DNA of 64,000 bases from positions 1-64,000 of the forward strand of contig JBDHYG010000007.1 of the NCBI GenBank assembly GCA_039811225.1, written 5' to 3'. Made by a program: the position numbers and the translations under genes. Positions 54,941-63,957 of the stretch are shown here, in pieces. Every line of letters begins with the position of its first letter. The first letter of the stretch is position 1. The notes beneath the pieces are model-generated. The model ran no database searches. It saw nothing but the letters and a program-made list of their open reading frames with translations, and had not been told where the DNA came from. This DNA comes from JAFDXJ01 sp039811225. Its GTDB lineage: Bacteria > Bacteroidota > Bacteroidia > Chitinophagales > Chitinophagaceae.

Positions 54941-55909
54941 ATGAATAAAGAGAAAAATAAAGACAATAAAGACATTAATGATGTGAATGAATCGGAAGGC
55001 GATTTTTTTGAATCTTCCCTTTCCGGGGAAGAAAATACAATGAATAAAGAATTGGCCCAACGGGAAAAATGGTATAAGCGCCTGCGCAAAGGCATAACCA
55101 CGTCCACGTCCGATAAAAAAGAAACGCCGGAAGGCCTTTGGACCAAATGCCCGAATTGCAGTTTTATATGCACTACCACCGAATTAAAAGAGAACTTATT
55201 TGTCTGCCCCAAATGCAATTATCATCACCGGATAGGTAGCCTGGAATATTTTGAATTCCTTTTTGACAATAAAGAATATGCTGAACTCTTTGGCAATATC
55301 CGGAGTAAAGATTTTCTTTCCTTTACGGATTTGAAACCATATGGAAAAAGGCTGAATGAAATACAAAGCAAAACCGGCCTGACGGATAGTTTACGCGTCG
55401 GTCATGGCAAAGTAAATGATGAAGAAATGGTTATCGCCTGTATGGATTTTGAATTTATTGGCGGCTCCCTGGGGAGTGTAATGGGGGAAAAATTCAGCCG
55501 GGCTGTAGATTACTGCCTGGCACACCATTTACCCTATATCGTCATATCCAAAAGTGGCGGAGCCCGAATGATGGAAAGCGCTTTCAGCCTCATGCAATTG
55601 GCCAAAACCAGTGGAAAATTATCGCAACTCAGTGATGCCAAATTGCCTTTTATATCTGTATTGACTGATCCTACTTTTGGTGGTATCACTGCAAGTTTTG
55701 GCATGTTGGGTGATTTGAATATTGCCGAACCTGCCGCCCTTATTGGTTTTGCCGGCCCCCGGGTGATCAAGGAAACCATTAAGAAAGATTTACCGGAAGG
55801 TTTCCAACGCAGTGAATTCTTACTGGAACATGGTTTCCTCGATTTCATTGTGCAACGAAAAGACCTGAAAGAAAAACTGGCTCAGGTAGTGCGATTCTTT
55901 AAAAATTAA
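54941..55909 (+). CDS. accD: Acetyl-CoA carboxylase carboxyltransferase subunit beta
   Basis: Partner of AccA in malonyl-CoA synthesis. The 322 residues include a four-Cys zinc ribbon (Cys70, Cys73, Cys89, Cys92) and a crotonase-like core with GGSLGSVMGEKF, SGGARMMES, LTDPTFGGITASF and IGFAGPRVI. The first 40 residues are an acidic, charged extension before the usual WYKRLRKGI start; an internal ATG at 55040 is an alternative start. smpB follows 53 nt downstream. Confidence 0.96.
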   Translation: MNKEKNKDNKDINDVNESEGDFFESSLSGEENTMNKELAQREKWYKRLRKGITTSTSDKKETPEGLWTKCPNCSFICTTTELKENLFVCPKCNYHHRIGSLEYFEFLFDNKEYAELFGNIRSKDFLSFTDLKPYGKRLNEIQSKTGLTDSLRVGHGKVNDEEMVIACMDFEFIGGSLGSVMGEKFSRAVDYCLAHHLPYIVISKSGGARMMESAFSLMQLAKTSGKLSQLSDAKLPFISVLTDPTFGGITASFGMLGDLNIAEPAALIGFAGPRVIKETIKKDLPEGFQRSEFLLEHGFLDFIVQRKDLKEKLAQVVRFFKN

Positions 55910-55962
55910 TTTCTTTTCCGACAAAATAGTTTCCGGGCAGATAAAAAATGTAACCGCGGCCC

Positions 55963-56406
55963 ATGTCCACCAAAGAATTTAAAAACAAGCAAGCTTATTT
56001 TCATTACCAGATCGATGATAAATATATTGCCGGGATCGTTTTGCTGGGTACCGAAGTAAAATCAATCCGGGAAGGAAAAGTCAGCTTCAATGACAGCTAT
56101 TGTTTCCTGGACCGGGGCGAATGCTGGGTGCGTGGTCTATATATTTCAGAATACTCGCATGGTAACCAGAACAACCATATCCCGGTTCACGACCGGAAAC
56201 TCCTGCTCACTAAAAGAGAATTGAAAAAATTAGCTGCCGGTACAAAAGAAAAAGGGTTTACGATAATTCCTTTACGTGTTTTCTTTAATGATAAGAACCT
56301 GGCAAAACTGGAAATTGGCCTGGCACGTGGTAAAAAAGTGCATGATAAAAGAGAAAGCATTAAAGCAAGGGATACCGAACGGGAATTAAGAAGAATAGTA
56401 AAATAA
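55963..56406 (+). CDS. smpB: SsrA-binding protein (SmpB)
   Basis: Binds tmRNA and delivers it to stalled ribosomes. The 147 residues show the OB-fold SmpB pattern: NKQAYFHYQIDDKYIAGIVLLGTEVKSIR, SFNDSYCFL, and the basic tail GKKVHDKRESIKARDTEREL. Length and start are normal. It may share a transcript with accD and ends at a terminator. The ssrA gene is not in the window. Confidence 0.97.
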   Translation: MSTKEFKNKQAYFHYQIDDKYIAGIVLLGTEVKSIREGKVSFNDSYCFLDRGECWVRGLYISEYSHGNQNNHIPVHDRKLLLTKRELKKLAAGTKEKGFTIIPLRVFFNDKNLAKLEIGLARGKKVHDKRESIKARDTERELRRIVK

Positions 56407-56410
56407 AGTA

Positions 56411-56436
56411 AAAGGGGCTTTTCCAGCCCCTTTTTT
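56411..56436. terminator. Terminator between smpB and the OmpA-like gene
   Basis: AAAGGGGCT (56411-56419) pairs with AGCCCCTTT (56425-56433), loop of 5 nt, then T residues. A residues on the other side let it work for both convergent genes. Confidence 0.85.
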
Positions 56437-56446
56437 CAACATGTTT

Positions 56447-57247
56447 TTACTGATTGATAAGATTATATAACTCATCTAACTTGGGCGAAAGAATAATTTC
56501 GGTACGCCGGTTCTGTGCCCTGCCTTCCGGTGTAGAATTCGTGGCAACCGGATCATACATACTGTGGCCACTGGCTACCACATTGCGGGGATCCACTTTA
56601 TAATCATTCACTAAAATACGGACGATAGATGTCGCACGAGCTGTACTCAATGCCCAGTTATCTTCATATTTCAGGCGAATGGGAATAGAATCTGTATGGC
56701 CTTCAATATTGATGGCTATGTCCGGATTCAAAACAAGGACGGCTGCCAATTTACTCAGTGCCTCCTTTCCTTTCTCATTCACCACCGCACTCCCCGAAGG
56801 AAACAATAAACTTTCACTCAGGCTCACATATACTTTACCGTTTTTTTGCGATACAGTCAATTCATTCGCCGAGAAGCCGCCCAGCGCTTCCGCCATTTTC
56901 TTTTTCAAAGCATCTGCTTTCATTTTTTGTTGGTCCAGTAAAGCCTGTAATTGCGCTAATTTTTTTTGTTGCTCCGCCAGCGCCTGCTGATTCTGGTTTA
57001 ATGCATTGGTTTTATCCTGGATACTATTGGAAAGAGTGGCATTATCATTTTTCAATTGATCAATTTGTTTTTGCAAATCCATCACCACATTTTGTAATTC
57101 ATTGACTTTATTCGCCAGAACTGCACTGTCACTACGTAAATAACGATTGGCAATTTGCTCATCCAGGTATTTTCTTTTTGCCACGCACCCTGAGAGAAAC
57201 AGGATACCGCTAATGAACAGGAAAACTTTTGTTGCAATTACTTTCAT
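56447..57247 (-). CDS. OmpA-family peptidoglycan-binding lipoprotein
   Basis: A 266-residue envelope protein. The signal ends in a lipobox (FLSGC, Cys21). Residues about 25-115 are a long coiled coil rich in Gln and Lys, and the C-terminal OmpA domain (about 130-250) has NIEGHTDSIP, LSTARATSIVRIL and the RRTEI end that binds diaminopimelate. It should tether the outer membrane to the cell wall. Monocistronic; its upstream 240-nt gap is shared with the divergent asparaginase gene. Confidence 0.9.
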   Translation of the reverse strand: MKVIATKVFLFISGILFLSGCVAKRKYLDEQIANRYLRSDSAVLANKVNELQNVVMDLQKQIDQLKNDNATLSNSIQDKTNALNQNQQALAEQQKKLAQLQALLDQQKMKADALKKKMAEALGGFSANELTVSQKNGKVYVSLSESLLFPSGSAVVNEKGKEALSKLAAVLVLNPDIAINIEGHTDSIPIRLKYEDNWALSTARATSIVRILVNDYKVDPRNVVASGHSMYDPVATNSTPEGRAQNRRTEIILSPKLDELYNLINQ

Positions 57248-57510
57248 TTTTTAATTTTTATTGTATGTCTTAACGGATAGTGCCTGTCAAATTTTTTCTA
57301 TCGCTTCGAGCAAGTAAATGAAAATTTTTATAGGTCATCATTTATACTTGCATTTTAATTTGCCAAATGTCGGAAAAAATAATGCCAAAGTTTTTTATTT
57401 TTAATAACACCCAACTGAAAATGGGTTCATATAGGTAATCTGGTTTTATATTTATTACCTTGTGCACGCAGGAAATATAGTATAGAATTTTGCAAACAAA
57501 AATCAACAAC

Positions 57511-58539
57511 ATGCATCGCAGAAAATTATTAAAGATCGGGAGCCTGGGCATGGGTACCCTGTTCAGTTATCGTTTATACGCCTCCGCATTTACCGGAAAT
57601 GCAGGCAGGAAACCCATAGTGCTCTCCACCTGGGATGCAGGTATAGCCGCCAATGAAGCCGCCTGGAAAGTCTTACGCAGCAAGGGTGCAGCTATTGACG
57701 CTGTAGAACAAGGAGTGATGGTTACGGAAGCTTCGCAAAACTGTTGTGTTGGCCTGGGTGCGAACCCGGACAGGGATGGTTATGTTACACTCGATGCAAG
57801 TATTATGAAAGGAAATGGGGACTGTGGTGCAGTCGCTTTCCTGGAAAGAATAAAACACCCGATCTCAGTGGCACGAAGGGTGATGGAAAAAACACCACAT
57901 GTATTACTCGTGGGTGAGGGTGCGCAACAATTTGCCGTTGCTGAGGGATTTCCTTTAGAATCCGGGGAGCTCTCGCCCGATGCGGAAAAAACATATCATG
58001 ACTGGCTGAAGAAAAGTGAATACAAACCAAAAGTGAATATAGAAAATTCCAAAGGGCAGCAGGCATTTGCACCGGCCCGGTTAGCGGATAATTCCTGGAA
58101 TCATGATACGATCGGTATGATTGCCCTCGATGCCAATGGCCAGCTTGCTGGCAGTTGTACGACCAGTGGAATGGCTTTTAAAATGCGGGGACGTGTTGGT
58201 GATTCACCCATTATCGGTGCGGGTTTATTTGTAGATAATGAAGCCGGTGCCGCTGTATCCACCGGGTTGGGTGAAGAAGTGATCCGTACCTGCGGAACGC
58301 ACCTGGTGGTAGAATTTATGCGACAAGGCCTCACACCTCGCGATGCCTGTAAGAAGGCCGTGGAGCGGATTATCCAACGATACATGCATACCGATAAACT
58401 GAAAGATATACAGGTTGGCTTCATAGCCCTGAATCCAAAAGGTGAATATGGTGGCTATTGTATTCATGCCGGTTTTAATTATGCCATATGTTATGCAGAT
58501 GATTATAATAAATTAACGGATAGCGAATTTGCCCTTTAA
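57511..58539 (+). CDS. N4-(beta-N-acetylglucosaminyl)-L-asparaginase family (Ntn hydrolase)
   Basis: A 342-residue glycosylasparaginase. The precursor is expected to self-cleave before Thr200 in SWNHDTIGM, making that Thr the nucleophile; GRVGDSPIIGAGLF and GLGEEVIRTCGTH are conserved substrate-binding blocks. The N-terminus MHRRKLLKIGSLGMG resembles a twin-arginine-like export signal with a single RR variant. I chose ATG 57511 over a TTG at 57490. cutC follows after 11 nt, so they are probably co-transcribed. It would release sugars from Asn-linked glycans. Confidence 0.9.
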   Translation: MHRRKLLKIGSLGMGTLFSYRLYASAFTGNAGRKPIVLSTWDAGIAANEAAWKVLRSKGAAIDAVEQGVMVTEASQNCCVGLGANPDRDGYVTLDASIMKGNGDCGAVAFLERIKHPISVARRVMEKTPHVLLVGEGAQQFAVAEGFPLESGELSPDAEKTYHDWLKKSEYKPKVNIENSKGQQAFAPARLADNSWNHDTIGMIALDANGQLAGSCTTSGMAFKMRGRVGDSPIIGAGLFVDNEAGAAVSTGLGEEVIRTCGTHLVVEFMRQGLTPRDACKKAVERIIQRYMHTDKLKDIQVGFIALNPKGEYGGYCIHAGFNYAICYADDYNKLTDSEFAL

Positions 58540-58550
58540 ATTTTTACATC

Positions 58551-59264
58551 ATGCTACTGGAGATTGCGGTTTTTAATATAGCATCTGCTTTGCAGGCAGC
58601 CGGTGCCAATGCAGACAGGCTGGAACTCTGCGAGAATCCGGCTGATGGCGGTACCACCCCATCTGCCGGGTTTTTAAAATTGATTTCCCAACAGGTTACC
58701 ATACCGGTTTTCCCGATTATCCGGCCAAGAGGGGGTGATTTTTTTTATAGCAAGACTGAACTGGCCGTAATGGAACAGGATATTTTATTATGCAAATCAT
58801 TGGGTTTCCCCGGCATAGTAACAGGCGCGCTAAAGCAAAACGGAGAAGTGGATTTTAAAAATATATACCGGCTCGTAGAAATCGCTTATCCTATGGAAGT
58901 AACCTTTCACCGTGCCTTTGACCGGGCTATCCGGCCCCTGGAAGCATTGGAACAAATTATAGACTGTGGCTGTAACCGGATACTTACCAGCGGACAACAA
59001 CCGGACGCGCTTTCAGGAAAAGAATTAATAAAAGAACTGGTGCTAAAAGCCGATGAGCGACTCATCATTCTCCCCGGTAGTGGTGTACGAAAAGAAAATA
59101 TCAGGGAACTAATCGACTATACAGGAGTTACAGAAGTACATTCTTCGGCCCGCCAGGCGATCCCATCTGCAATGGAATATGTGAACCCGGCTATGCAGGA
59201 AAATTTAGAAAACATAACCGTTGATACAGGAGAAATAAGCGCTATGAAAAGACTTATTTCATAG
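58551..59264 (+). CDS. cutC: CutC family protein
   Basis: A 237-residue TIM-barrel of the CutC family, named for copper homeostasis in E. coli though its biochemical activity is unsettled. Hallmarks: NADRLELCENPADGGTTPS, IRPRGGDFFYS, VTFHRAFD and ILTSGQQP. It follows the glycosylasparaginase by 11 nt. Its last 11 nt overlap the convergent rmlD gene. Confidence 0.92.
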   Translation: MLLEIAVFNIASALQAAGANADRLELCENPADGGTTPSAGFLKLISQQVTIPVFPIIRPRGGDFFYSKTELAVMEQDILLCKSLGFPGIVTGALKQNGEVDFKNIYRLVEIAYPMEVTFHRAFDRAIRPLEALEQIIDCGCNRILTSGQQPDALSGKELIKELVLKADERLIILPGSGVRKENIRELIDYTGVTEVHSSARQAIPSAMEYVNPAMQENLENITVDTGEISAMKRLIS

Positions 59265-60162
59265 AAACAGGAAAAACTTCATCCGGTAAATTTTCCATGC
59301 ATACTTTTAAACTGTCTTTCCAGTCATTGATTTTTATGCCAAATGTTTCCTGGATTTTCTGTGTATCAAAGACAGAATAGGCCGGCCGCATCGCCGGTGT
59401 CGGGTATTCTTTGGTAGTTATTTTTCGGATCTTACAATTGGCCCCGGCGATCTCCCGGATAGCAATAGCAAAATCATACCAGGTAATATTTCCTTTATTA
59501 CTAAAATGATAAATACCCGGCCGGGCAGGCACTGCTCCCGTCAATATTTGTGAAGCCATTATTAATAAAACATTGGCCAGGTCCCAGGCATAAGTAGGTG
59601 CTCCACGTTGATCATTCACCACTGCAATTTCTGGTTTTGTTTTAAAAAGCCGCAACATGGTTTTGAGAAAATTAAACCCAAATTCACTGTACAACCAGGA
59701 AGTGCGGATAATAAAAGTTTGTTTATAATTCTTTAATGCCATTTCTTCTCCACTTCTTTTTGTGAAACCATAGTAATTCACGGGATTGGTTTCATCCGTC
59801 TCTTTATAAGGAGTATGTTGCAAGCCATTGAAGACATAATCTGTGGAAAGGTGCAGGAAGCCACATTGATTGTCTTTGCAAATCATGGCGAGCTCTCCTA
59901 CTGCATGTGCATTCACATCAAATGCTTTATCGCGGTCCGATTCAGCGAGGTCCACTGCTGTATAAGCAGCCGTATTGATGCAAATGGATGGCTGATGATC
60001 CTGAAAATATTTTTTCACCTGGGCGGTATTGGATATATCCAGTACTTCTTTCTCTGTAAAAAGAAAATGGAATTGCTTATAACCCGTTGCTGCTTCGCGC
60101 AATGACTTCCCCAATTGGCCACTCTTCCCGGTAATTAATATCGTTGGTTTATGTGCAGGCAT
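59254..60162 (-). CDS. rfbD: dTDP-4-dehydrorhamnose reductase (RmlD)
   Basis: A 302-residue extended short-chain dehydrogenase that reduces dTDP-4-keto-rhamnose. Motifs: TGKSGQLGKSL (NAD(P)H binding), NTAAYTAVDLAE, STDYVFNG, YGFTKRSGEE (YxxxK) and the RIT/SWLYSE region. It is the last gene of a three-gene nucleotide-sugar operon and starts 1 nt after the upstream gene stops. rmlA, rmlB and rmlC are not adjacent, so the exact substrate is open. Confidence 0.9.
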   Translation of the reverse strand: MPAHKPTILITGKSGQLGKSLREAATGYKQFHFLFTEKEVLDISNTAQVKKYFQDHQPSICINTAAYTAVDLAESDRDKAFDVNAHAVGELAMICKDNQCGFLHLSTDYVFNGLQHTPYKETDETNPVNYYGFTKRSGEEMALKNYKQTFIIRTSWLYSEFGFNFLKTMLRLFKTKPEIAVVNDQRGAPTYAWDLANVLLIMASQILTGAVPARPGIYHFSNKGNITWYDFAIAIREIAGANCKIRKITTKEYPTPAMRPAYSVFDTQKIQETFGIKINDWKDSLKVCMENLPDEVFPVSMK

Positions 60163-60163
60163 T

Positions 60164-61456
60164 TTATAAACTCCAATATTTTCTGTTTTGAATTTTATCC
60201 TTATACAAACCTTTCAAATCAGCAATGAGCGCATGTGCTTTTGTGATTTGCTCAAAATAACTACTGTCCAACAATTGATATGCCTGATGTGCCACCGCAA
60301 TGATCACGGCATCGTAATCCCCATCAAGTTCAGTAGTCAGTGTAAAACCGTATTCCTTTTGTAAGGCCGTTGCATCGGCCTGGGGATCGGTAACATGCAC
60401 CTGCAAATAATAATTCTTTAAGCCTAATACGATATCCGCGACTTTAGAGTTGCGTATGTCGGTAACATTTTCTTTAAAGGTCGCGCCCATGACCAACACT
60501 TTTGCCGCTTTTACATCACTGGTATGCCGGATGAGGTGCTGCACAATTTTTCCCGCAACATAATTTCCCATAGAATCATTTACCTGCCGGCCTGCCAATA
60601 TCACTTTTGCTTTGTATCCCAACTGTGCCGCTTTATAGGTCAGGTAGTAAGGATCAACACCAATACAATGGCCTCCCACCAAACCGGGATTAAATTTTAA
60701 AAAATTCCATTTGGTTCCCGCTGCAGCCAATACGTCATAGGTATTAATATCCATTTTACTAAAGATCAATGACAGCTCATTCATCAGCGCAATATTCAGG
60801 TCACGTTGTACATTCTCGATCACTTTTGCGGCCTCTGCTGTTTTTATGGAGGGTGCATTATGAATACCAGCTTCTATAATACAACCATAAACGGCAGCAA
60901 TATTCTCCAGCGCTTCTTCATCACAACCGGAAACCACTTTTACCACCTGGGTCAGTTCATGATGCTTGTCGCCAGGATTGATCCGTTCCGGAGAATAACC
61001 GGCTTTGAAGTCACTGCACATGTGCAAGCCGCTACCGGCTTCGATTAGCGGGATACAATCTTCTTCAGTGCAACCGGGATAAACAGTTGATTCAAACACA
61101 ACATAATCTCCCCGCTTTATCACGGCACCTACAATAGCACAGGCTTTTTTCAACAAGGATAAATCAGGGACATGGTATTCATCTACCGGAGTGGGAACTG
61201 CCAGGATATAAAAAGTTGCTTTCTTTAAATCATCCTGGTTATGGGTAAATTGGATAGAACAGTTATCAAATGCCGTTGCATCCATTTCATGATTAGGGTC
61301 GATTTGTTGCGTCAACATAGCAATGCGTTCTGCATTAATATCAAAACCGATCACATTCATTTTTTTGGCAAAAGCAAGTGCCACCGGTAAGCCCACATAA
61401 CCTAGTCCGATAACCGCCAGTGTAGCTTCTTTCTTTTTTAACCGTTCTGCAATCAT
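60164..61456 (-). CDS. UDP-sugar 6-dehydrogenase (TviB/WbpA/WbpO type)
   Basis: A 430-residue UDP-glucose/GDP-mannose dehydrogenase family member: VIGLGYVGLPVALAFAK (NAD), VPTPVDEYHVPDL, VFESTVYPGCTEE with the catalytic Cys later in VGGHCIGVDPYYL, and GATFKENVTDIRNS. The YPGCTEEDCIPLIE variant and length fit enzymes acting on UDP-N-acetyl hexosamines (as in Vi antigen or O-antigen synthesis). It lies 5 nt after the aminotransferase gene. Confidence 0.9.
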   Translation of the reverse strand: MIAERLKKKEATLAVIGLGYVGLPVALAFAKKMNVIGFDINAERIAMLTQQIDPNHEMDATAFDNCSIQFTHNQDDLKKATFYILAVPTPVDEYHVPDLSLLKKACAIVGAVIKRGDYVVFESTVYPGCTEEDCIPLIEAGSGLHMCSDFKAGYSPERINPGDKHHELTQVVKVVSGCDEEALENIAAVYGCIIEAGIHNAPSIKTAEAAKVIENVQRDLNIALMNELSLIFSKMDINTYDVLAAAGTKWNFLKFNPGLVGGHCIGVDPYYLTYKAAQLGYKAKVILAGRQVNDSMGNYVAGKIVQHLIRHTSDVKAAKVLVMGATFKENVTDIRNSKVADIVLGLKNYYLQVHVTDPQADATALQKEYGFTLTTELDGDYDAVIIAVAHQAYQLLDSSYFEQITKAHALIADLKGLYKDKIQNRKYWSL

Positions 61457-61461
61457 GTCCT

Positions 61462-62595
61462 TTAATTACGATTGATATATTCCCGAACAGATTGCGTTAT
61501 ATAGGCCAGTTGTTCCGGCTCCATTTCCGTATGTACCGGCAGGGAAATAACACGTTCTGTGAGCCAGTCGGTAACCGGCAATTCAGTTTTCGCCAGGTTA
61601 AATGCATCAAACATTTTTTGCCGATGGCCGGGTACCGGGTAATAAATCATGGAAGGAATCTTTTTTTCTGCAAGGAAAGCATGCAACCCATCCCGGTCCA
61701 CATCCTGTAATTGCAAGGTATATTGATGAAACACATGCTTGCCATAAAGTGCCCGCCAGGGGACGGTTATATTTTCAATATCGGCAAATGCCTGGTCGTA
61801 ATAATCCGCAACGGCACGTCGCGCGTTTATATACGCATCCAAATGTGCCAGTTTTATCTTGAGAATAGCGGCCTGCACGGTATCCAGCCTGCTATTGCAT
61901 CCTACCATATCATGGTAATATCTTTTTTGCTGGCCATGATTGGCAATCATACGTAATTTTTCCGCAAGCTGATCATCATCTGTAAAGATAGCGCCACCAT
62001 CTCCATAAGCACCCAGGTTTTTCGATGGGAAAAAAGAAGTGGTACCGATTTGCCCAATGGTTCCTGTCTTTTTTACGGTACCATTTGAAAAAGTGTAATC
62101 CGCGCCGATCGCCTGTGCATTATCTTCAATAATGTATAAGCCATGTTTCTCCGCAATTTTCATAATCTCTTCCATGGGTGCCGGTTGTCCATACAGATGT
62201 ACAGGAACAATGGCTTTGGTTCGGGGGGTTATGGCTTTTTCCAACGCAACCGGATCCATGCAAAAACTTTTCTTATCTACTTCCACAAATACCGGCACCA
62301 GGCGCAATAAAGCAACTACCTCAGTGGTGGCGATATAAGTAAATGAAGGAGTGATCACTTCATCTCCCGGTTGGAGGCCAAGTGCCATCATGGATATCTG
62401 CAATGCATCTGTACCATTCGCACAAGGGATGACATGTTTCACACCCAGGTATTGTGACAGGCTTTCAGCAAATTGCTGCACAGGTAAGCCATTTATAAAA
62501 GCACTACTTTCCAGGACATCCATGACAGCCTTATTTACTTCATCCCGGATAGCCTGGTATTGCGTTTTTAAATCAACCATCTGGATTGGACGCAT
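61462..62595 (-). CDS. DegT/DnrJ/EryC1 nucleotide-sugar aminotransferase
   Basis: A 377-residue PLP enzyme (fold type I) that aminates nucleotide-linked keto sugars. The PLP Lys192 is in TTSFFPSKNLGAYGDGG; other blocks are CANGTDAL, TPSFTYIATTEVV, PVHLYGQPAPM and EDNAQAIGA. It is the first gene of the operon with the 6-dehydrogenase and RmlD, which together suggest synthesis of an amino-sugar or uronate for a surface polysaccharide (WbpE-like role inferred). Confidence 0.92.
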   Translation of the reverse strand: MRPIQMVDLKTQYQAIRDEVNKAVMDVLESSAFINGLPVQQFAESLSQYLGVKHVIPCANGTDALQISMMALGLQPGDEVITPSFTYIATTEVVALLRLVPVFVEVDKKSFCMDPVALEKAITPRTKAIVPVHLYGQPAPMEEIMKIAEKHGLYIIEDNAQAIGADYTFSNGTVKKTGTIGQIGTTSFFPSKNLGAYGDGGAIFTDDDQLAEKLRMIANHGQQKRYYHDMVGCNSRLDTVQAAILKIKLAHLDAYINARRAVADYYDQAFADIENITVPWRALYGKHVFHQYTLQLQDVDRDGLHAFLAEKKIPSMIYYPVPGHRQKMFDAFNLAKTELPVTDWLTERVISLPVHTEMEPEQLAYITQSVREYINRN

Positions 62596-62614
62596 AACAA
62601 ATATTTTGAGGCGA

Positions 62615-62622
62615 CAAAACTA
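62615..62622 (-). promoter_or_regulatory. -7 promoter element of the nucleotide-sugar operon
   Basis: The minus strand reads TAGTTTTG, a perfect TAnnTTTG box, 20 nt before the aminotransferase ATG. A -33 element is not clear. Confidence 0.45.
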
Positions 62623-62700
62623 CATAAAAAATCAGGTGAAATTTAAACCGATGCATGGCATTTACAAATGAAATCAGTTTCTTTACACATCCGGCTTGAT

Positions 62701-63957
62701 ATGGGCAAGATTTTTTATTTATTATTTCTGCAGTTATATCCATTGGTGGCGCGCCTCCTGGCGCCATTTAACCCAAAAGCCAAAAAATGGGTGCAGGGCC
62801 GAAACGATCTACTGACACATATTGCAGCCTCACTCCAACATGATACTTCTCCTAAAATATGGATGCATTGTTCTTCCCTGGGGGAATTTGAACAAGGCCG
62901 CCCCCTCCTCGAAGATTTTCGCAAGAACTATGCACACTACAAAATCGTGTTGAGTTTTTTTTCGCCATCCGGCTATGAAGTACGCAAAGATTATGAAGGC
63001 GCGGATTATATTTTTTACCTACCCTTTGATTCGAAAAAAAATGCAGCTACCTGGTTTGACCTTATCCGGCCGGCCTGTATTTTTTTTATCAAGTATGAAT
63101 TCTGGCATTTTTATTTACAGGAAGCTAAAAACAGGCAGGTACCCTTATTTTTAGTATCGGGTATCTTCCGGAAAAGCCAGCCGTTTTTTTCCTGGTATGG
63201 CAAATTCTACCGGAATATGTTGTCTTGTTTCAGCCATTTATTTCTCCAGGATGCCGCGTCTGCAAAATTGCTGGAAAGCATCGGTATCAGGCAATTTAGT
63301 ATTTGTGGCGATACCCGTTTTGACCGCGTTATTCAACTATTCGAAAACCATCGTACCATTACCGGCATTAATTCTTTTTGTGCAGATAAAACAACGGTTG
63401 TCTGCGGCAGTACCTGGCTGGAAGATGATGAAATGCTGAATCATTTTGTCAACAAAAACCCGGAAATGCGATTTATTATTGCGCCACATGACGTAGGCAA
63501 TGAACGCATCAAAACATGTATGACCCTTTATAAAAATGCATTTTTATACTCCGAATTTTCCACCAATTATTTTATCCCGGATGGCATGAATGCACTCATC
63601 ATTGATAATATCGGGATATTGAAAAATTTATACGCCTATGCTACCATTTCATTTGTTGGCGGTGGTTTTGGGGGAGATGGAGTACACAATGTATTAGAGC
63701 CGGCGGTATATGGAAAGCCGGTGATTTTCGGGCCGGTGTATGAAAAATTTATGGAAGCAAAAGGCCTCCTCGAAGCCGGGGGTGCTTTTTCCATAACCGA
63801 TACTGTTGAGCTGGAAGATGTTTTCAGGGAATTACTGGAGAATAAAGAAATCTATGACGATGTATGCCAGAAAGCAGCCAATTATGTTCGATCGAATGCT
63901 GGTGCCACGCAACAGATCCTGCATTACATCCGTGAAAACCGCCTTCTTACCAACTGA
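62701..63957 (+). CDS. kdtA: 3-deoxy-D-manno-octulosonic acid (Kdo) transferase
   Basis: Adds Kdo to lipid A precursor at the inner membrane. About 418 residues from ATG 62701: an N-terminal membrane anchor (FYLLFLQLYPLVARLL), then HCSSLGEFEQGRPL with the catalytic Glu62, SFFSPSGYEVRK, GDTRFDRV, and the C-terminal FVGGGFGGDGVHNVLEPAVYGKPVIFGP. An ATG at 62668 would add 11 residues ahead of the anchor. It is divergent from the nucleotide-sugar operon, consistent with an envelope-glycan neighbourhood. Confidence 0.93.
   Translation: MGKIFYLLFLQLYPLVARLLAPFNPKAKKWVQGRNDLLTHIAASLQHDTSPKIWMHCSSLGEFEQGRPLLEDFRKNYAHYKIVLSFFSPSGYEVRKDYEGADYIFYLPFDSKKNAATWFDLIRPACIFFIKYEFWHFYLQEAKNRQVPLFLVSGIFRKSQPFFSWYGKFYRNMLSCFSHLFLQDAASAKLLESIGIRQFSICGDTRFDRVIQLFENHRTITGINSFCADKTTVVCGSTWLEDDEMLNHFVNKNPEMRFIIAPHDVGNERIKTCMTLYKNAFLYSEFSTNYFIPDGMNALIIDNIGILKNLYAYATISFVGGGFGGDGVHNVLEPAVYGKPVIFGPVYEKFMEAKGLLEAGGAFSITDTVELEDVFRELLENKEIYDDVCQKAANYVRSNAGATQQILHYIRENRLLTN

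Noticed and set aside
57248..57510. Regulatory RNA in the 260-nt gap before the glycosylasparaginase gene
   Set aside because: No stable fold or conserved motif seen; the -7-like GAATTTTG at 57485 lacks the initial TA.
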